Origin: Candidatus Nitrospira neomarina
GTDB taxonomy: Bacteria > Nitrospirota > Nitrospiria > Nitrospirales > UBA8639
Direction: 5' to 3'
Length of the DNA: 64,000 nucleotides
Assembly (NCBI RefSeq): GCF_032051675.1
Contig: NZ_CP116968.1
Location: forward strand, 4,705,001-4,769,000
Shown: piece by piece, positions 33,638-43,462 of the stretch
Layout: each line of letters begins with the position of its first letter
Position numbering within the stretch: position 1 is the stretch's first letter
Made by a program: the position numbers and the translations under genes
Notes under the pieces: model-generated
Database searches by the model: none
What the model was told of the DNA's origin: nothing
The model's input: only the letters and a program-made list of their open reading frames with translations

Positions 33638-33723
33638 ACTCGATATACCATAGTCTTCTTCATCATGGGGTACCATTTACCCGCGAGAAGAAACTCGAAA
33701 TCTGAAACGTTCGATCTGTCAGA

Positions 33724-34155
33724 TTACAGGCGATTGAGATCTCGTTTTTCCATAGCGGTGGCCACGGATTTAATGAGCTTTTCTTTTTCAACCGGTTTGA
33801 CGAGATAATCCACAATCCCCTGCTTGAGAAATCCCGTGGCCATTTCCATATCCGGGAATCCCGTCAGTACAATGAGTGGAACACGGGGGTATTGCTGTTG
33901 GAAATAATTAATGGCTTCCACACCATTAATTTTCGGCATGCGAATATCGGAAATGATGACGTCCAACATTAAGGGATTTTCGCCTTTCTGTACTTCCTGA
34001 ATAGCCTTTTCCCCATCCTCCGCCTCGATGACATCATATCCGGACTTTTCGAGAGTCATCCGTACAACTTTTCGAACATCCGGCTCATCGTCCACGACGA
34101 GAACCAGGCCGTTGGTCTTGTGTCCTCCAAACATTGCTGCAGTTGTTTCTGCCAT
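33724..34155 (-). CDS. single-domain response regulator
   Basis: The 143-residue receiver has LVLVVDDEPDVRKVVRMTLE, phospho-acceptor Asp70 in VIISDIRMPKINGVEAINYF, VLTGFP and the conserved Lys in YLVKPVEKEKLIKS. It has no output domain. It lies upstream of the kinase pair on the same strand, separated by a strong hairpin, and is the natural phosphate acceptor for one or both kinases. A ribosome site (GGAGAAG) precedes the ATG. Confidence 0.9.
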   Translation of the reverse strand: MAETTAAMFGGHKTNGLVLVVDDEPDVRKVVRMTLEKSGYDVIEAEDGEKAIQEVQKGENPLMLDVIISDIRMPKINGVEAINYFQQQYPRVPLIVLTGFPDMEMATGFLKQGIVDYLVKPVEKEKLIKSVATAMEKRDLNRL

Positions 34156-34719
34156 TACTCTTCTCCTTTGTTGGTAGGTGAGTAGCCTGATTGGATTCCC
34201 ATTGAATTGGTCAGAGGAAAAAGAAAAATGTTCCTATCTCTTTTGAAAGCACAATATTATCTTAATCAACCAATAAGAGAAAGGGTTAATTTGACCTTAA
34301 AATTTGGCATATTGGGAATGACATTGGCGAATATAGGATAAATCGCCTTGGCGTGCTCGATATTATTCCTGAAGCCTGCTGGGAATAGTCCAGTTTCACT
34401 CCCTTCTGTTCATATCGGTATTTCCAAGACGAGTCCGTCAATATTGTAGAGGATTTTCTTTCCCCTGAGGCCGAAAAAAAAGGGGAACTAACATTTTTAA
34501 AATGTGTTGGCAGTGGGTTGTATTCGCTGCAAGACTGGAATCCATCATTAGGTTTCACAGCTTAAATGGTCAGATCCAATTGAGGCAGGTAGGCTCGACT
34601 AGGGAAGGAAAGATGGAAAGGGAGGGAGTCGATTCGGATGAAAATAGGAAAGAGGAGCGGACACCATCTGGCCCTGCGGACAAATTGGCAGTTCATGCCC
34701 AGCTCCAGAAACATGCCAA
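34156..34719. other. intergenic region, no gene seen
   Basis: An AT-rich half (34200-34510) and a purine-rich half (34600-34720). Open frames at 34286-34558 (minus), 34502-34804 (plus) and 34599-35063 (minus) show no family features and overlap the MscS gene or each other. Confidence 0.5.
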
Positions 34720-35889
34720 CTATGTGGGCGATCGAGTAGAAGGCGACTGGGAGCGGGGAGGCATGAAAGATTCTGGTGTGCCGAATGGCAGACTTTCGAC
34801 ATAAATGGAACTCGATGGAAACGCAAAGCTAGCCTTCTCGCCCTCGACGATTTCCTTGATTTTGTATGCCAAGCGTTCTTTCGCTTCCAACCACTCACCC
34901 CACACAATGGTCTTCGTAAAACAATACAGCTTAATGTCAATACTCGAGTTGCCGAATGAATCCAAAAAAATGAATGTTTTGGTCTTTTCGGGATTGGTTT
35001 CAAAGTCACCACATTCGTAAATATAGGTCGAAATGGCTTGGATAATATTCCGAATTTGATCATGAGTCGAACGATACTCGATCCCGATCATCCAATGAAT
35101 TCTCCGGTTCGTCATGCGGGAGTAATTGATTAACGCTTCATTGGCCAATTTGGAATTGGGCAGTGTGACCAGAGCTTTGTCGAATTGACGGACCTTTGTC
35201 GCACGAAACCCAATTTCCTCCACCGTGCCTTCCACGTCAGGCGTTTTAATCCAGTTACCTTTTTCAAAGACCCGGTCCAAAAATATCGTGAACCCCGCAA
35301 ACATATTCTTAATGAAATCCTGAGCGCCGAGGGCGACCGCCATGCCGACCAGTCCCAAGCTACCGAGGACCGCCGCGACATTGAATCCCCATTCCTGAAA
35401 CACAGCGGCGATGCCTAAGCAGACCACCACGAACTTGGCAACCTTGAGGAAAAACCCCTTAATAGTTTCGTGCATACTTTGGCTGCCGAAGAGTGTGATG
35501 GATCGATCCAGTAGGGTTGACAGCGGATCCAGTATGCGAAAAATAGCCCAGAAGATCGTGAAGGCAATCAAGGACCGGATGATTTGTCCAAAGATCGCAC
35601 CCAATGCGGGGGACAAGGAGATGACCTGTCCGGAAATGTACAGACCAATAATGACAAACGTGAATTCAAGTGGGCGTTCAATCGCTTCCAGGATGCGATC
35701 GTCTATGTCCGTTTTGGTTCGTCCGGTAAACCGTCGCAAGAGATGGGAAAAGAAACGGAAAAAAATTCGACGGACAAATAAGAATGCCAGAAACACCACT
35801 AAGGCCAGGAAGATATCACCCAGGGTAGTATGTAAAATGCCGATCTGCCAGACCGTAAGAATTTCTTGCCAAAAATCTTGAAGCATCAA
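34720..35889 (-). CDS. MscS-family mechanosensitive ion channel
   Basis: The 389-residue channel has four or five hydrophobic helices: ILHTTLGDIFLALVVFLAFL, FTFVIIGLYISGQVISLSPA, SLIAFTIFWAIFRI and VAKFVVVCLGIAAVFQEWGF. The pore-lining helix and beta domain of MscS follow: AAVLGSLGLVGMAVALGAQD, FIKNMFAGFTIFLDRVFEKG, GTVEEIGFRATKVRQFDKAL and VTLPNSKLANEALINYSRMT. It relieves turgor under osmotic downshift. The last ~20 residues are Pro/Ser-rich. It is monocistronic, with a 14-base palindrome in the region upstream. Confidence 0.93.
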   Translation of the reverse strand: MMLQDFWQEILTVWQIGILHTTLGDIFLALVVFLAFLFVRRIFFRFFSHLLRRFTGRTKTDIDDRILEAIERPLEFTFVIIGLYISGQVISLSPALGAIFGQIIRSLIAFTIFWAIFRILDPLSTLLDRSITLFGSQSMHETIKGFFLKVAKFVVVCLGIAAVFQEWGFNVAAVLGSLGLVGMAVALGAQDFIKNMFAGFTIFLDRVFEKGNWIKTPDVEGTVEEIGFRATKVRQFDKALVTLPNSKLANEALINYSRMTNRRIHWMIGIEYRSTHDQIRNIIQAISTYIYECGDFETNPEKTKTFIFLDSFGNSSIDIKLYCFTKTIVWGEWLEAKERLAYKIKEIVEGEKASFAFPSSSIYVESLPFGTPESFMPPRSQSPSTRSPT

Positions 35890-36262
35890 TCGAAGGTTCC
35901 TGACCTTAATGAAAAGGGTGAAGATTGGTTGAATGAAGGTATACGTTGACAGGCAGGATGAAGCGCGGCGCGCCTATGAATGACATTGCTGGACGGATCG
36001 ATGAATGCGGATCAATCATGTTGTGAACATGTTCACGGGCAGGGTAAAAGAATTCTATGTAAAGGTCAATTTTCATAGTGAAATCGGAGAGAAATATCGT
36101 GGGTATGAAAGAGAGAGGTGAGTGAATGGGAGTGGAGTTGCTGACGTCATACCGTCTGGTATGAGCCCTATTCCCTGGACTCTCTGGTCGCGTGTGATAG
36201 GATAATTCGTATTGGCAGTATTTATGATGTATCTAAGTGAGTAGGAGAAAGGAAAGCCGGAA
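35890..36262. other. divergent intergenic region with palindrome
   Basis: This region separates mscS (minus) and a lipoprotein gene (plus). The only structure noted is the perfect palindrome at 36023-36036. Confidence 0.5.
36023..36036. promoter_or_regulatory. perfect 14-base palindrome, operator candidate
   Basis: GTGAACATGTTCAC is its own inverse complement and lies midway between two divergent genes. It has the look of a dimeric repressor site, but no cognate regulator is identified. Confidence 0.35.
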
Positions 36263-36649
36263 ATGGCATCAAGTCATCAGGGCTGGATGAGCGTGACATT
36301 GGCCATCATTGGACTGATGGGATGTGTAGGACAGCAGGAATTCGTGGATGCACAACAAGCGGCTATCGGGCGTGGCATTGTCGAAGGCACCAAAGGCTAT
36401 CAACAGATTCAACAAGAAGCGTTGTCCGCCCATAGGCATCTGAGAAAGGTTCAGGGGCAGGTGTTTAAAATCGAAGGCGCGGCCTATGTCGTGCACGTAA
36501 ACGATCAGATTGAAGCTCGACTGCCTTTTGATGAAAATACCCAGATTGATCGTCCGGCGCATGTGGGGGACTGGATTGAAGCGCAGCTCGATCAGTCCGG
36601 TCGTGCCAGAATCATCCGGAATATCGACGGCCAGATTTCACTCGAATAA
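36263..36649 (+). CDS. small lipoprotein of unknown function
   Basis: The 128-residue protein has a lipoprotein signal ending LMGC (about residue 21). Its body contains FVDAQQAAIGRGIVEGTKGY and a compact beta-rich C-terminal part (VQGQVFKIEGAAYVVHVNDQ, IRNIDGQISLE) that reads like a small OB-type or YgdI-like domain. AGGAAAG precedes the ATG. I recognise no named family. Confidence 0.75.
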   Translation: MASSHQGWMSVTLAIIGLMGCVGQQEFVDAQQAAIGRGIVEGTKGYQQIQQEALSAHRHLRKVQGQVFKIEGAAYVVHVNDQIEARLPFDENTQIDRPAHVGDWIEAQLDQSGRARIIRNIDGQISLE

Positions 36650-36827
36650 GTGCCTTTTCTTTCAATCTTGACCGTCTTCGGTTTCTCGTTGAGCCGTCCC
36701 AATAATCCACCCTCAGAAGTCTTGTCTTGCAAGTCTTTTCAACTGAGAATGTTGAGTCACCTGGTTGTGCCCAAGAAAGTGATTGGGAGGGACGCCGGGT
36801 GGGGAATCCTAAGTTAACGCAATCAGC

Positions 36828-37955
36828 CTAATATCCGGGGAAACCCGGGATAAAAGGCAGGAGAATGGAGATCGCAATCAGAATAATGATGATCCATTCA
36901 AGAATTTCCATACGCTGGTTCCCGGTTTGACCGGCCATTTTGTCATACAAATTATCCAGTGTGTCTAACTTGCGAAGAATGCTGGCATCCCAGCTTTGCA
37001 AATGAAAACGTTGAGACGCCAGCCGCGAGACTCTTGCCAGATATTGATCGCCGAATAATTTCAGAGTATTGGTCACCCGTTCAAAGAGAATGGCGCTATC
37101 GACTTGCATGCGTGCGATTCGGCGAAGATTTGCATCTGATGATCCCGGCCAACGAAACCTGTGCCGGGTTTCCTGTGTGAGAGCGCCATACGCGTCGTCC
37201 AGCGCCTCGTCTAACTGGTGATCGAGAAATCGCCGCTCGACTAATTCCACATTGGCAAATTCTAAGACCGCCAGCACGTCATCCATCTCTTGCCCGATCA
37301 TCAGCGCGGCATTCCAATCAATGAGGGTCAGGTCCTGCGTTCCAAAGGCAATTTGACTCGTGGTGGCATCCCGAATTTCCTGGTCTGACAATGGTTGATC
37401 CTCACAACGGAGGATTTGAGACAGAAGGGTGCCGTGTTGGGTCACAAATTGTGAAAGATCCAAAGCGGGTTGCGTCGAGAAAATATGAAATATCGCGTAG
37501 TCCTCGACAAATTCGGAGATATTCGGTTTTTCAATGGCTGAACCCAACGTCGTCAGGAGAGATTGGACGTGTCGAAATGTATTTTCAAGCAGTTGAACAT
37601 TTTCATAGAGCGCTTCACTGAGCGGAAGCAACGATGCAAACGGTCCCGCCAGTGGAATCTGATAGGTGACCATGATCGCGCCGAAGTCATAGAGGACGGT
37701 TTCGACCGTGCGAAGGGTGCAGTGCGTTCCGAGACTGATCGATTGCAGTTCTTCCGTAATGCGGAGCGGTGCGGGGTGATAATCAAAGTATTCCGGTGCC
37801 GGCCGTTTTCGTTTAATCCGCCCTCGTTCCTTAATGGCCGTAATGCGTTGCTCGGCTTCCTCAATTTGAATGGAGGCGCCCACGTCATAGGCAAAGACGG
37901 CGATACACCTCCCGTCTTGTATGTGAAAATTACCTGGGGCAATCATGGGTGGCAT
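36828..37955 (-). CDS. RMD1/YagE family (DUF155) membrane-tail protein
   Basis: The 375-residue protein has the DUF155 pattern: VLYDFGAIMVTYQIPL, LIDWNAALMIGQEMDDVLAV, ANVELVERRFLDHQLDEALD and LDTLDNLYDKMAGQ. It ends in a single C-terminal helix, LEWIIIILIAISILLPFIPG, that anchors it to the membrane. The family is conserved from bacteria to mitochondria; the bacterial role is not established. An alternative start at 37946 is possible. It has no obvious operon partners. Confidence 0.75.
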   Translation of the reverse strand: MPPMIAPGNFHIQDGRCIAVFAYDVGASIQIEEAEQRITAIKERGRIKRKRPAPEYFDYHPAPLRITEELQSISLGTHCTLRTVETVLYDFGAIMVTYQIPLAGPFASLLPLSEALYENVQLLENTFRHVQSLLTTLGSAIEKPNISEFVEDYAIFHIFSTQPALDLSQFVTQHGTLLSQILRCEDQPLSDQEIRDATTSQIAFGTQDLTLIDWNAALMIGQEMDDVLAVLEFANVELVERRFLDHQLDEALDDAYGALTQETRHRFRWPGSSDANLRRIARMQVDSAILFERVTNTLKLFGDQYLARVSRLASQRFHLQSWDASILRKLDTLDNLYDKMAGQTGNQRMEILEWIIIILIAISILLPFIPGFPGY

Positions 37956-38101
37956 GTGTCAGGCATGTGTTAGGTGTGTGGCGATGAATGGAGGACTGAC
38001 GCACTCGGAATCCATATGTGTTGCTCGCGGGTTGCTTGGGAAACGGAGATGGGGAAGCGATAGAAATCATTCACATCATTCAATTGCAATCGGACATGGA
38101 G

Positions 38102-39499
38102 TTAGACGTCGTGAGTAGAGTCAACCCGTGGGACTTCCACTTCCATGCCGGGGAATTCCGCTTTCAGTCTCATGGCAAACGCGAGGGACTGGCGTTCTTC
38201 GCCATGCACCACAAAGACTTTTCGAGGATGCGGTGTAATCGCGCGGACATAGGCGAGGAGATCATCCCGGTCCGCATGGGCGGAATATCCATTTAATCGG
38301 ACTACTCGAGCTCGCCGTTGCGTAGGGATTCCAAAAATAGGCACCGTGTCCCATTCCTCAGCCAGTTTGCGTCCTAAGGTGTGCTCGGCTTGCCATCCCA
38401 CCAGGACGATGACATTGGCTTCATCCTCAATAGTATGCTTGAGATGATGCACGACGCGTCCCCCTTCACACATGCCCGATGCGGAAATAATGACACATGG
38501 GCCGCTGCGCCGGTTCAGGAGCTTGCTGTCTTGAGCCGTTGAGATAAAATTGATGTATTTCGCGGCAAAGACATCGCCGGTCGAGGTAAAGGTTTGATAA
38601 GTTTCTTTGTCGTAGCATTCCGGGTGCTGGAGAAAGACCTTGGTGGCTTTCAACGCAAGAGGGGAGTCGATATAAATTGGAATGGGGTCGACCTCTCCAT
38701 TGTTCACGAGTTCCTTCATGCGCATGATGATTTCTTGAGTGCGGCCGACCGAAAAGGCTGGAACAATAATTTTGCTTTTGTGTTGAATGGCATGGGTCAC
38801 GAGTTCTTTGGCGATCGCTTTTCGTTTGGCTTGGTCGTCCTCATGCAGTCGGTCGCCATACGTCGATTCAATGATCAGGACATCACAGGAGGGAGGCGCA
38901 TGAGGATCCCGAAGGATCGGCATGTTGGCCCTCCCCAGATCTCCCGAAAAAAGGACCGAGGTGGTATTACCACGACTTTGATGCTTAACCCAGATTCCCG
39001 CCGATCCCAGAATATGACCGGCATCATGAAATTGCACCTTTAGATTAGGGGCCGCAGAGGTTCTGGTCCCATACCGTAATCCTCGAAACTGATTGCCGAT
39101 GATTCGAACATCCTCTATCGAATAAAAGGGTGTGACACAGCCTGGACCCCTCCGTCGTTCTTTTTTATTCACGTATCGACAGTCACTTTGCTGAATCCTG
39201 GCGGAATCCTCCAGTAAAATTTTTGTCAAATCGGCTGTGGCCGACGTCATATGGACCGATCCGCGAAAGCCCTCTTTTGCGAGGACTGGAAGTGCTCCGG
39301 AATGGTCGATGTGGGCATGGGATAAGCACACGGCCGTCAGGGATTTTGGATCAAAGCCAAGGTGACGATTCAGTGTGGCCGCGAGGTCTCGCCGTCCTTG
39401 AAACATACCGCAGTCCAGAAGCAGACGGGAGGGTCCCGCGTGAATGAGATGACGACTCCCCGTGACGGATCGGGCGGCTCCATGAAACGAAATCTTCAT
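38102..39499 (-). CDS. MBL-fold beta-CASP RNase-like protein
   Basis: The 465-residue metallo-beta-lactamase protein has the zinc motif HAHIDH (residues 61-66) and later metal ligands in FHDAGHILGSA and FSGDLGR. The beta-CASP insertion has IIVPAFSVGRTQEIIMRM, and the RNA-metabolising C-terminal motifs are IISASGMCEGGRVVHHL, NGYSAHADRDDLL and VFVVHGEE. Relatives are CPSF-73-like 3' processing nucleases and bacterial Ysh1-type RNases. Its ATG overlaps the stop of the LOG gene by four bases, so both are translated from one message. Confidence 0.92.
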   Translation of the reverse strand: MKISFHGAARSVTGSRHLIHAGPSRLLLDCGMFQGRRDLAATLNRHLGFDPKSLTAVCLSHAHIDHSGALPVLAKEGFRGSVHMTSATADLTKILLEDSARIQQSDCRYVNKKERRRGPGCVTPFYSIEDVRIIGNQFRGLRYGTRTSAAPNLKVQFHDAGHILGSAGIWVKHQSRGNTTSVLFSGDLGRANMPILRDPHAPPSCDVLIIESTYGDRLHEDDQAKRKAIAKELVTHAIQHKSKIIVPAFSVGRTQEIIMRMKELVNNGEVDPIPIYIDSPLALKATKVFLQHPECYDKETYQTFTSTGDVFAAKYINFISTAQDSKLLNRRSGPCVIISASGMCEGGRVVHHLKHTIEDEANVIVLVGWQAEHTLGRKLAEEWDTVPIFGIPTQRRARVVRLNGYSAHADRDDLLAYVRAITPHPRKVFVVHGEERQSLAFAMRLKAEFPGMEVEVPRVDSTHDV

Positions 39500-40353
39500 G
39501 ATGGGGCTTCAAGGGGATGTTCGGCCATGATAATGTTCCAGGCTTCCCCTGCGGTTTCAGCATAATGAAACAATTGCAGGTCTTCTGCCTCGATCAAGCC
39601 ATTCTCCACAAATTTCTCCCAATTGATGAGATCTTCCCAAAAGGGTCGTCCGACGAGTACGACTGAGACGTCACGTACTTTTCCTGTTTGAAGAAGGGTC
39701 AGGGTCTCAAATAATTCGTCCATGGTCCCGAATCCGCCGGGAAAGACCACCAGGGCTTTGGCTCGATTGAGAAAGTGCATTTTCCGAAGGGCAAAATAAC
39801 GAAATTGAAAACACAGTGCAGGAGTAATGTATGGGTTGGGTAATTGCTCATGGGGTAACGCAATATTCAGTCCGATGGATTTGGCTTTTACATCGGCTGC
39901 ACCTCGATTGGCTGCTTCCATGATACCGGGACCCCCGCCGGTGATGATGACGAATTTTCGACGTCCGTCTATCTGACAACTGGAAGACACCAGGCGGCCG
40001 AATTCACGTGCTTCCTGATAATAGGGAGAATACGCCTTCTGGTTTTTGGCAATGGCGACGGCCCGTTTTTTTTCAGGATCGTGCGGTGAGGCGGCCAGCT
40101 CTTCTTCCGCGATCAAGAGCTTGGCTTTGGCTGCGGCCGGTTCCAGAAGCCTGGCACTGCCGAACACCACAATGGTGGATTCGATACCTTCGTCCTGTTG
40201 GATCAGTTCCGGTTTAAACCACTCCAGTTGGAGCCGGACCGCCCTGAGGTCGTCTCGCTGCAAAAAATCTAGGTCGGAGTCTGCCCGTTTGTATGCCGGA
40301 GAAGACAGGAGAGGAGGATCGGATTGTGGCAAATTGGTCATAGGCAGATACAA
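39496..40353 (-). CDS. LOG family protein (TIGR00730-like)
   Basis: The 285-residue protein has the LOG signature PGGFGTMDELFETLTLLQTG and GGGPGIMEAANRGA. LOG proteins are phosphoribohydrolases that release cytokinin-type bases from nucleotides, though many bacterial members have other or unknown substrates. An N-terminal ~65-residue extension precedes VVFGSARL. Start at 40353 or, less likely, 40341. Coupled by a four-base overlap to the MBL nuclease gene. Confidence 0.9.
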   Translation of the reverse strand: MYLPMTNLPQSDPPLLSSPAYKRADSDLDFLQRDDLRAVRLQLEWFKPELIQQDEGIESTIVVFGSARLLEPAAAKAKLLIAEEELAASPHDPEKKRAVAIAKNQKAYSPYYQEAREFGRLVSSSCQIDGRRKFVIITGGGPGIMEAANRGAADVKAKSIGLNIALPHEQLPNPYITPALCFQFRYFALRKMHFLNRAKALVVFPGGFGTMDELFETLTLLQTGKVRDVSVVLVGRPFWEDLINWEKFVENGLIEAEDLQLFHYAETAGEAWNIIMAEHPLEAPS

Positions 40354-40560
40354 TTTTTACGAAGAGGGCAGTGCGAAGATTATAAAGACCCAGGAAGTAA
40401 TTTGAAACTGCTGAAGATGCATACGGGGACATATTCTTGCGTGAGAGACGGGTAGGGACACTCATACTCCAGAAATAATCAAGTCTACTGAGCGAGGAGG
40501 GTTAGTTGAATATCGGAAATCGGGTAGAGTCCAATGGTTCGGATCGTACCGGGGTGAGCG

Positions 40561-41021
40561 ATGAAAGCATCCATTTCTCCAGGCATTCCTGAATGTACAG
40601 TCTGCCCCCATCGGGAATCGTCCGATATCTACCAACTCGTCCCTTCCGTGGACGAACCCTTCGGGCACATTAAACACAGGACCATGTATCAGGCCGGCCA
40701 ATTCGTGTTCTATGAAGGGCATGTGGCCCTGGGTCTATACATTCTCTGCCAGGGGGGGTGAAATTGACCCGATTCAATCGCAAGGGGCCGCAGCGGCTGG
40801 TGGATATTTTGGATTCAGGCCAACTTCTGGAAAAACAGGCCTTTCAGGAGCAATCCGGTTCATCAGGTCACTTGTGCAGTCTTGGAGCCTTCGCAAATAG
40901 GTCTATTGGGTTTCTTCATGATTTCCAGGAAGAGCACCTCATTATGGTGCATGGACGGGAATTGATGATTATAAATGTCGATCGCTTAACGAAAATCGCC
41001 GGTATGCCCCTCTCTCGTTGA
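40561..41021 (+). pseudogene. decayed Crp/Fnr-type regulator
   Basis: Reading from ATG 40561 gives CTVCPHRESSDIYQL and RTMYQAGQFVFYEGH, then YILCQGG and a stop at 40759. The stop follows a run of seven G (40752-40758); an eighth G would continue as VKLTRFNRKGPQRLVDILDS, the standard cNMP-binding fold. A second shift near 40850-40860 is needed to read HQVTCAVLEPSQIGLL, the strongest family motif, and a third to reach FLHDFQEEHLIM. The frame ends at 41021 before any helix-turn-helix. Three shifts plus loss of the DNA-binding domain mark a pseudogene rather than a sequencing slip alone. Confidence 0.8.
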
Positions 41022-41284
41022 AGTATTCCTCCCCAATGCTTCCTCTCGCTTCTATCGTTTTTCCCCGTTTCCTCCCTAGCCCCGGCTCTGATCGGATTTC
41101 ATAAACCTGGCCCTTTTCTGATTGGGGTAATGGATCATCCTTAAACCCAAAAATGTGAAATCTCAAAAACAACTTCAAGAGTGACATTTCCTTGTATTTT
41201 AGCTAAAATTTCCCTCATATCTGTTACTCCGTGCAGTTTACGGGAATCGAAGGGCTAAGTTTCACTTACCTGGAGGGCAAGCCC

Positions 41285-43462
41285 GTGTATACACATGTCT
41301 CAAAAATTATGACTGAAAGCCAGCATGAGGTGCAGTTTTACGATCATGATGCCTTTCTCATAGAAATATTGGGGCGTCACGTGGAAGAAGGTTTGGCATT
41401 GGGAGAGTCGGTGCTGCTTCTTACCACTCCACCTCACCGCGAGGCCCTTGTCAATCGTCTGAACGGCCATCGTTTGGTAGACCGGTATATGGAGTTCGAT
41501 GCGGCTGACACCTTGTCACAATTTATGGTGAATGATTGGCCCGATTCTGCAAAGTTCCAGGCCGTCATGGGTCAGTTGCTTCGACAAGCCACCGAAAATG
41601 GGAGTGGACGTGTTCGGGTATTTGGTGAAATGGTGGCCATTCTCTGGGAAAGGGGAGAAGCAGCGGCCGCATTGCATTTAGAATCACTGTGGAATCAGCT
41701 TGCAGCCCTACATTCCTTCTCACTCTTATGTGCCTATCCAATCCGTGGCTTTTCCAGCCACACCCACACTCATACCTTTCAGAATATCTGCAGTGCGCAT
41801 TCGGTGGTCAGGCCAGCTGAGAATGCCATCGTTCCCGGGCCGGGTGACCATATGCAGGCCGATACAACTCTTGCCACTTTACAACAAAAAGCCGTTGCTC
41901 TGGAAAGTGAGGTGAGGCGTCGGGAGGAACTTCAACGAACACTTCTGCAACGGGAGGAAGAACTTGCTGATTTTCTGGAGAATGCTGTGGAATGTGTGCA
42001 TCAGGTCGGCCAGGATGGAAAGATTTTGTGGGCGAATAAAGCCGAACTGACAATGCTTGGCTATGAGGCACATGAATATTTTGGTCATAGTATTACAGAA
42101 TTCCATGTGGATGAACCTATAATAAACGATATTTTGCAGCGGTTATTACGAGGTGAAACCTTGTGCGATTACCCTTCTAAGCTTCGCTGTAAGGACGGGT
42201 CGGTCAAAGATGTGTTGATCCATTCGAATGTCCGCTGGGAAAACGGGGCATTCCGCTATACGCGGTGCTTTACGAGGGATATCACGGAACGGAAACGGAT
42301 CGAGCAGGAACTCGATCAACGGGTGGAAGAGCGGACCCGGGAGCTCGTGGAATCACAACAGAAGCTTCGTGCCTTAGCCGCCCAACTCAGTCTTGCTGAA
42401 CGGCGAGTACGGAATGAGATTGCCACTGAACTCCATGATTACCTGGCGCAAATGTTGATCGTGACCCGTCTCAAATTGGTCCAGGCCACACAGGAAACTG
42501 AAGAGCATACGAAAATTCGACAGGTATTGAAAGAAGCGGATGACGTCTTACATGAATCCATTCTTTATACGCGCTCCTTGATGGCCGAACTCAGTCCTCC
42601 AATCCTCGAGTTCGGGTTACCCATGGGGCTGCGTTGGCTGGCTGAGAAATTCCAATCCTATCAGCTTATTGTAGAAACCCATATCCCGGACGGCCTAGTT
42701 TTACATCTTTCCGAAAGTCAAATCGGCTTGATTTTTCAATCCGTTCGAGAACTGCTCATGAATGTGGTGAAGCATGCCCAGACAGATCGGGCTCAAATTT
42801 ATCTCCGTCTTCAGGACCATATGCTGTCTCTTGAAGTTGTAGATCAAGGGAGAGGATGTGATCAGGCAACCACCCTGACCCCGAATGCCCCACCACTTAA
42901 TTTAGAGAAATTTGGCTTATTCAGCATTCGTGAACGAATGGAGGCACTGGGTGGACGGTTTGAATTCCATTCCTCTCTCGATCAGGGGACGCGGGCGAGC
43001 CTCCTGCTTCCTCTGGAACCTGTCCAAGAAAATCATTGCTCCGGTGAGGGCACTTCCACGTTTGTGGCGGCAGTCAGTGATCGTACCAAGAGCATAGATA
43101 TGGTGCGGGTGCTGCTGGTCGAAGATCACGCGGTGGTGCGGGAAGGATTACGGGGTGTGCTGGAAACGTATCCGGATATTGAGGTCGTGGCCGAAGCGGA
43201 GGATGGTGAAGCAGCCGTCGCGCAGGCCATAGCGTATGAGCCCGATGTCGTGATCATGGATATTAACATGCCAAAACTGGATGGTATTGAAGCCACGAGG
43301 CAAATTAAAGCTCGCTTTCCCAAGACCACCGTGATTGGGTTGTCAGTTCATCAAGCTAATCAAGTGGAGCCGGCGCTCCTGGAGGCCGGCGGTTCGGCCT
43401 ATGTCACGAAGGAATCTGCCGCGGCCTGTCTGTATAAGGCCATTCAGAACGCCATACGATAA
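41285..43462 (+). CDS. hybrid sensor kinase: MEDS-PAS-HisKA_3-HATPase-receiver
   Basis: The protein has about 725 residues. GTG 41285 is chosen because GGAGGG lies seven bases upstream; open frame begins 41231 and ATG 41309 is also possible. Domains: MEDS (HEVQFYDHDAFLIEILGRHV, SVLLLTTPPHREALVNRL), coiled segment, PAS (FLENAVECVHQVGQDGKILW), HisKA_3 (AERRVRNEIATELHDYLAQM, His in ELHDY), HATPase_c (FQSVRELLMNVVKHAQTDRA), and a C-terminal NarL-type receiver (VLLVEDHAVVREGLRGVL, DVVIMDINMPKLDGIEATRQ) without helix-turn-helix. The kinase belongs to the NarX/DegS group. MEDS domains occur in methylotroph and methanogen sensors; the ligand is unknown. Confidence 0.92.
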   Translation: MYTHVSKIMTESQHEVQFYDHDAFLIEILGRHVEEGLALGESVLLLTTPPHREALVNRLNGHRLVDRYMEFDAADTLSQFMVNDWPDSAKFQAVMGQLLRQATENGSGRVRVFGEMVAILWERGEAAAALHLESLWNQLAALHSFSLLCAYPIRGFSSHTHTHTFQNICSAHSVVRPAENAIVPGPGDHMQADTTLATLQQKAVALESEVRRREELQRTLLQREEELADFLENAVECVHQVGQDGKILWANKAELTMLGYEAHEYFGHSITEFHVDEPIINDILQRLLRGETLCDYPSKLRCKDGSVKDVLIHSNVRWENGAFRYTRCFTRDITERKRIEQELDQRVEERTRELVESQQKLRALAAQLSLAERRVRNEIATELHDYLAQMLIVTRLKLVQATQETEEHTKIRQVLKEADDVLHESILYTRSLMAELSPPILEFGLPMGLRWLAEKFQSYQLIVETHIPDGLVLHLSESQIGLIFQSVRELLMNVVKHAQTDRAQIYLRLQDHMLSLEVVDQGRGCDQATTLTPNAPPLNLEKFGLFSIRERMEALGGRFEFHSSLDQGTRASLLLPLEPVQENHCSGEGTSTFVAAVSDRTKSIDMVRVLLVEDHAVVREGLRGVLETYPDIEVVAEAEDGEAAVAQAIAYEPDVVIMDINMPKLDGIEATRQIKARFPKTTVIGLSVHQANQVEPALLEAGGSAYVTKESAAACLYKAIQNAIR

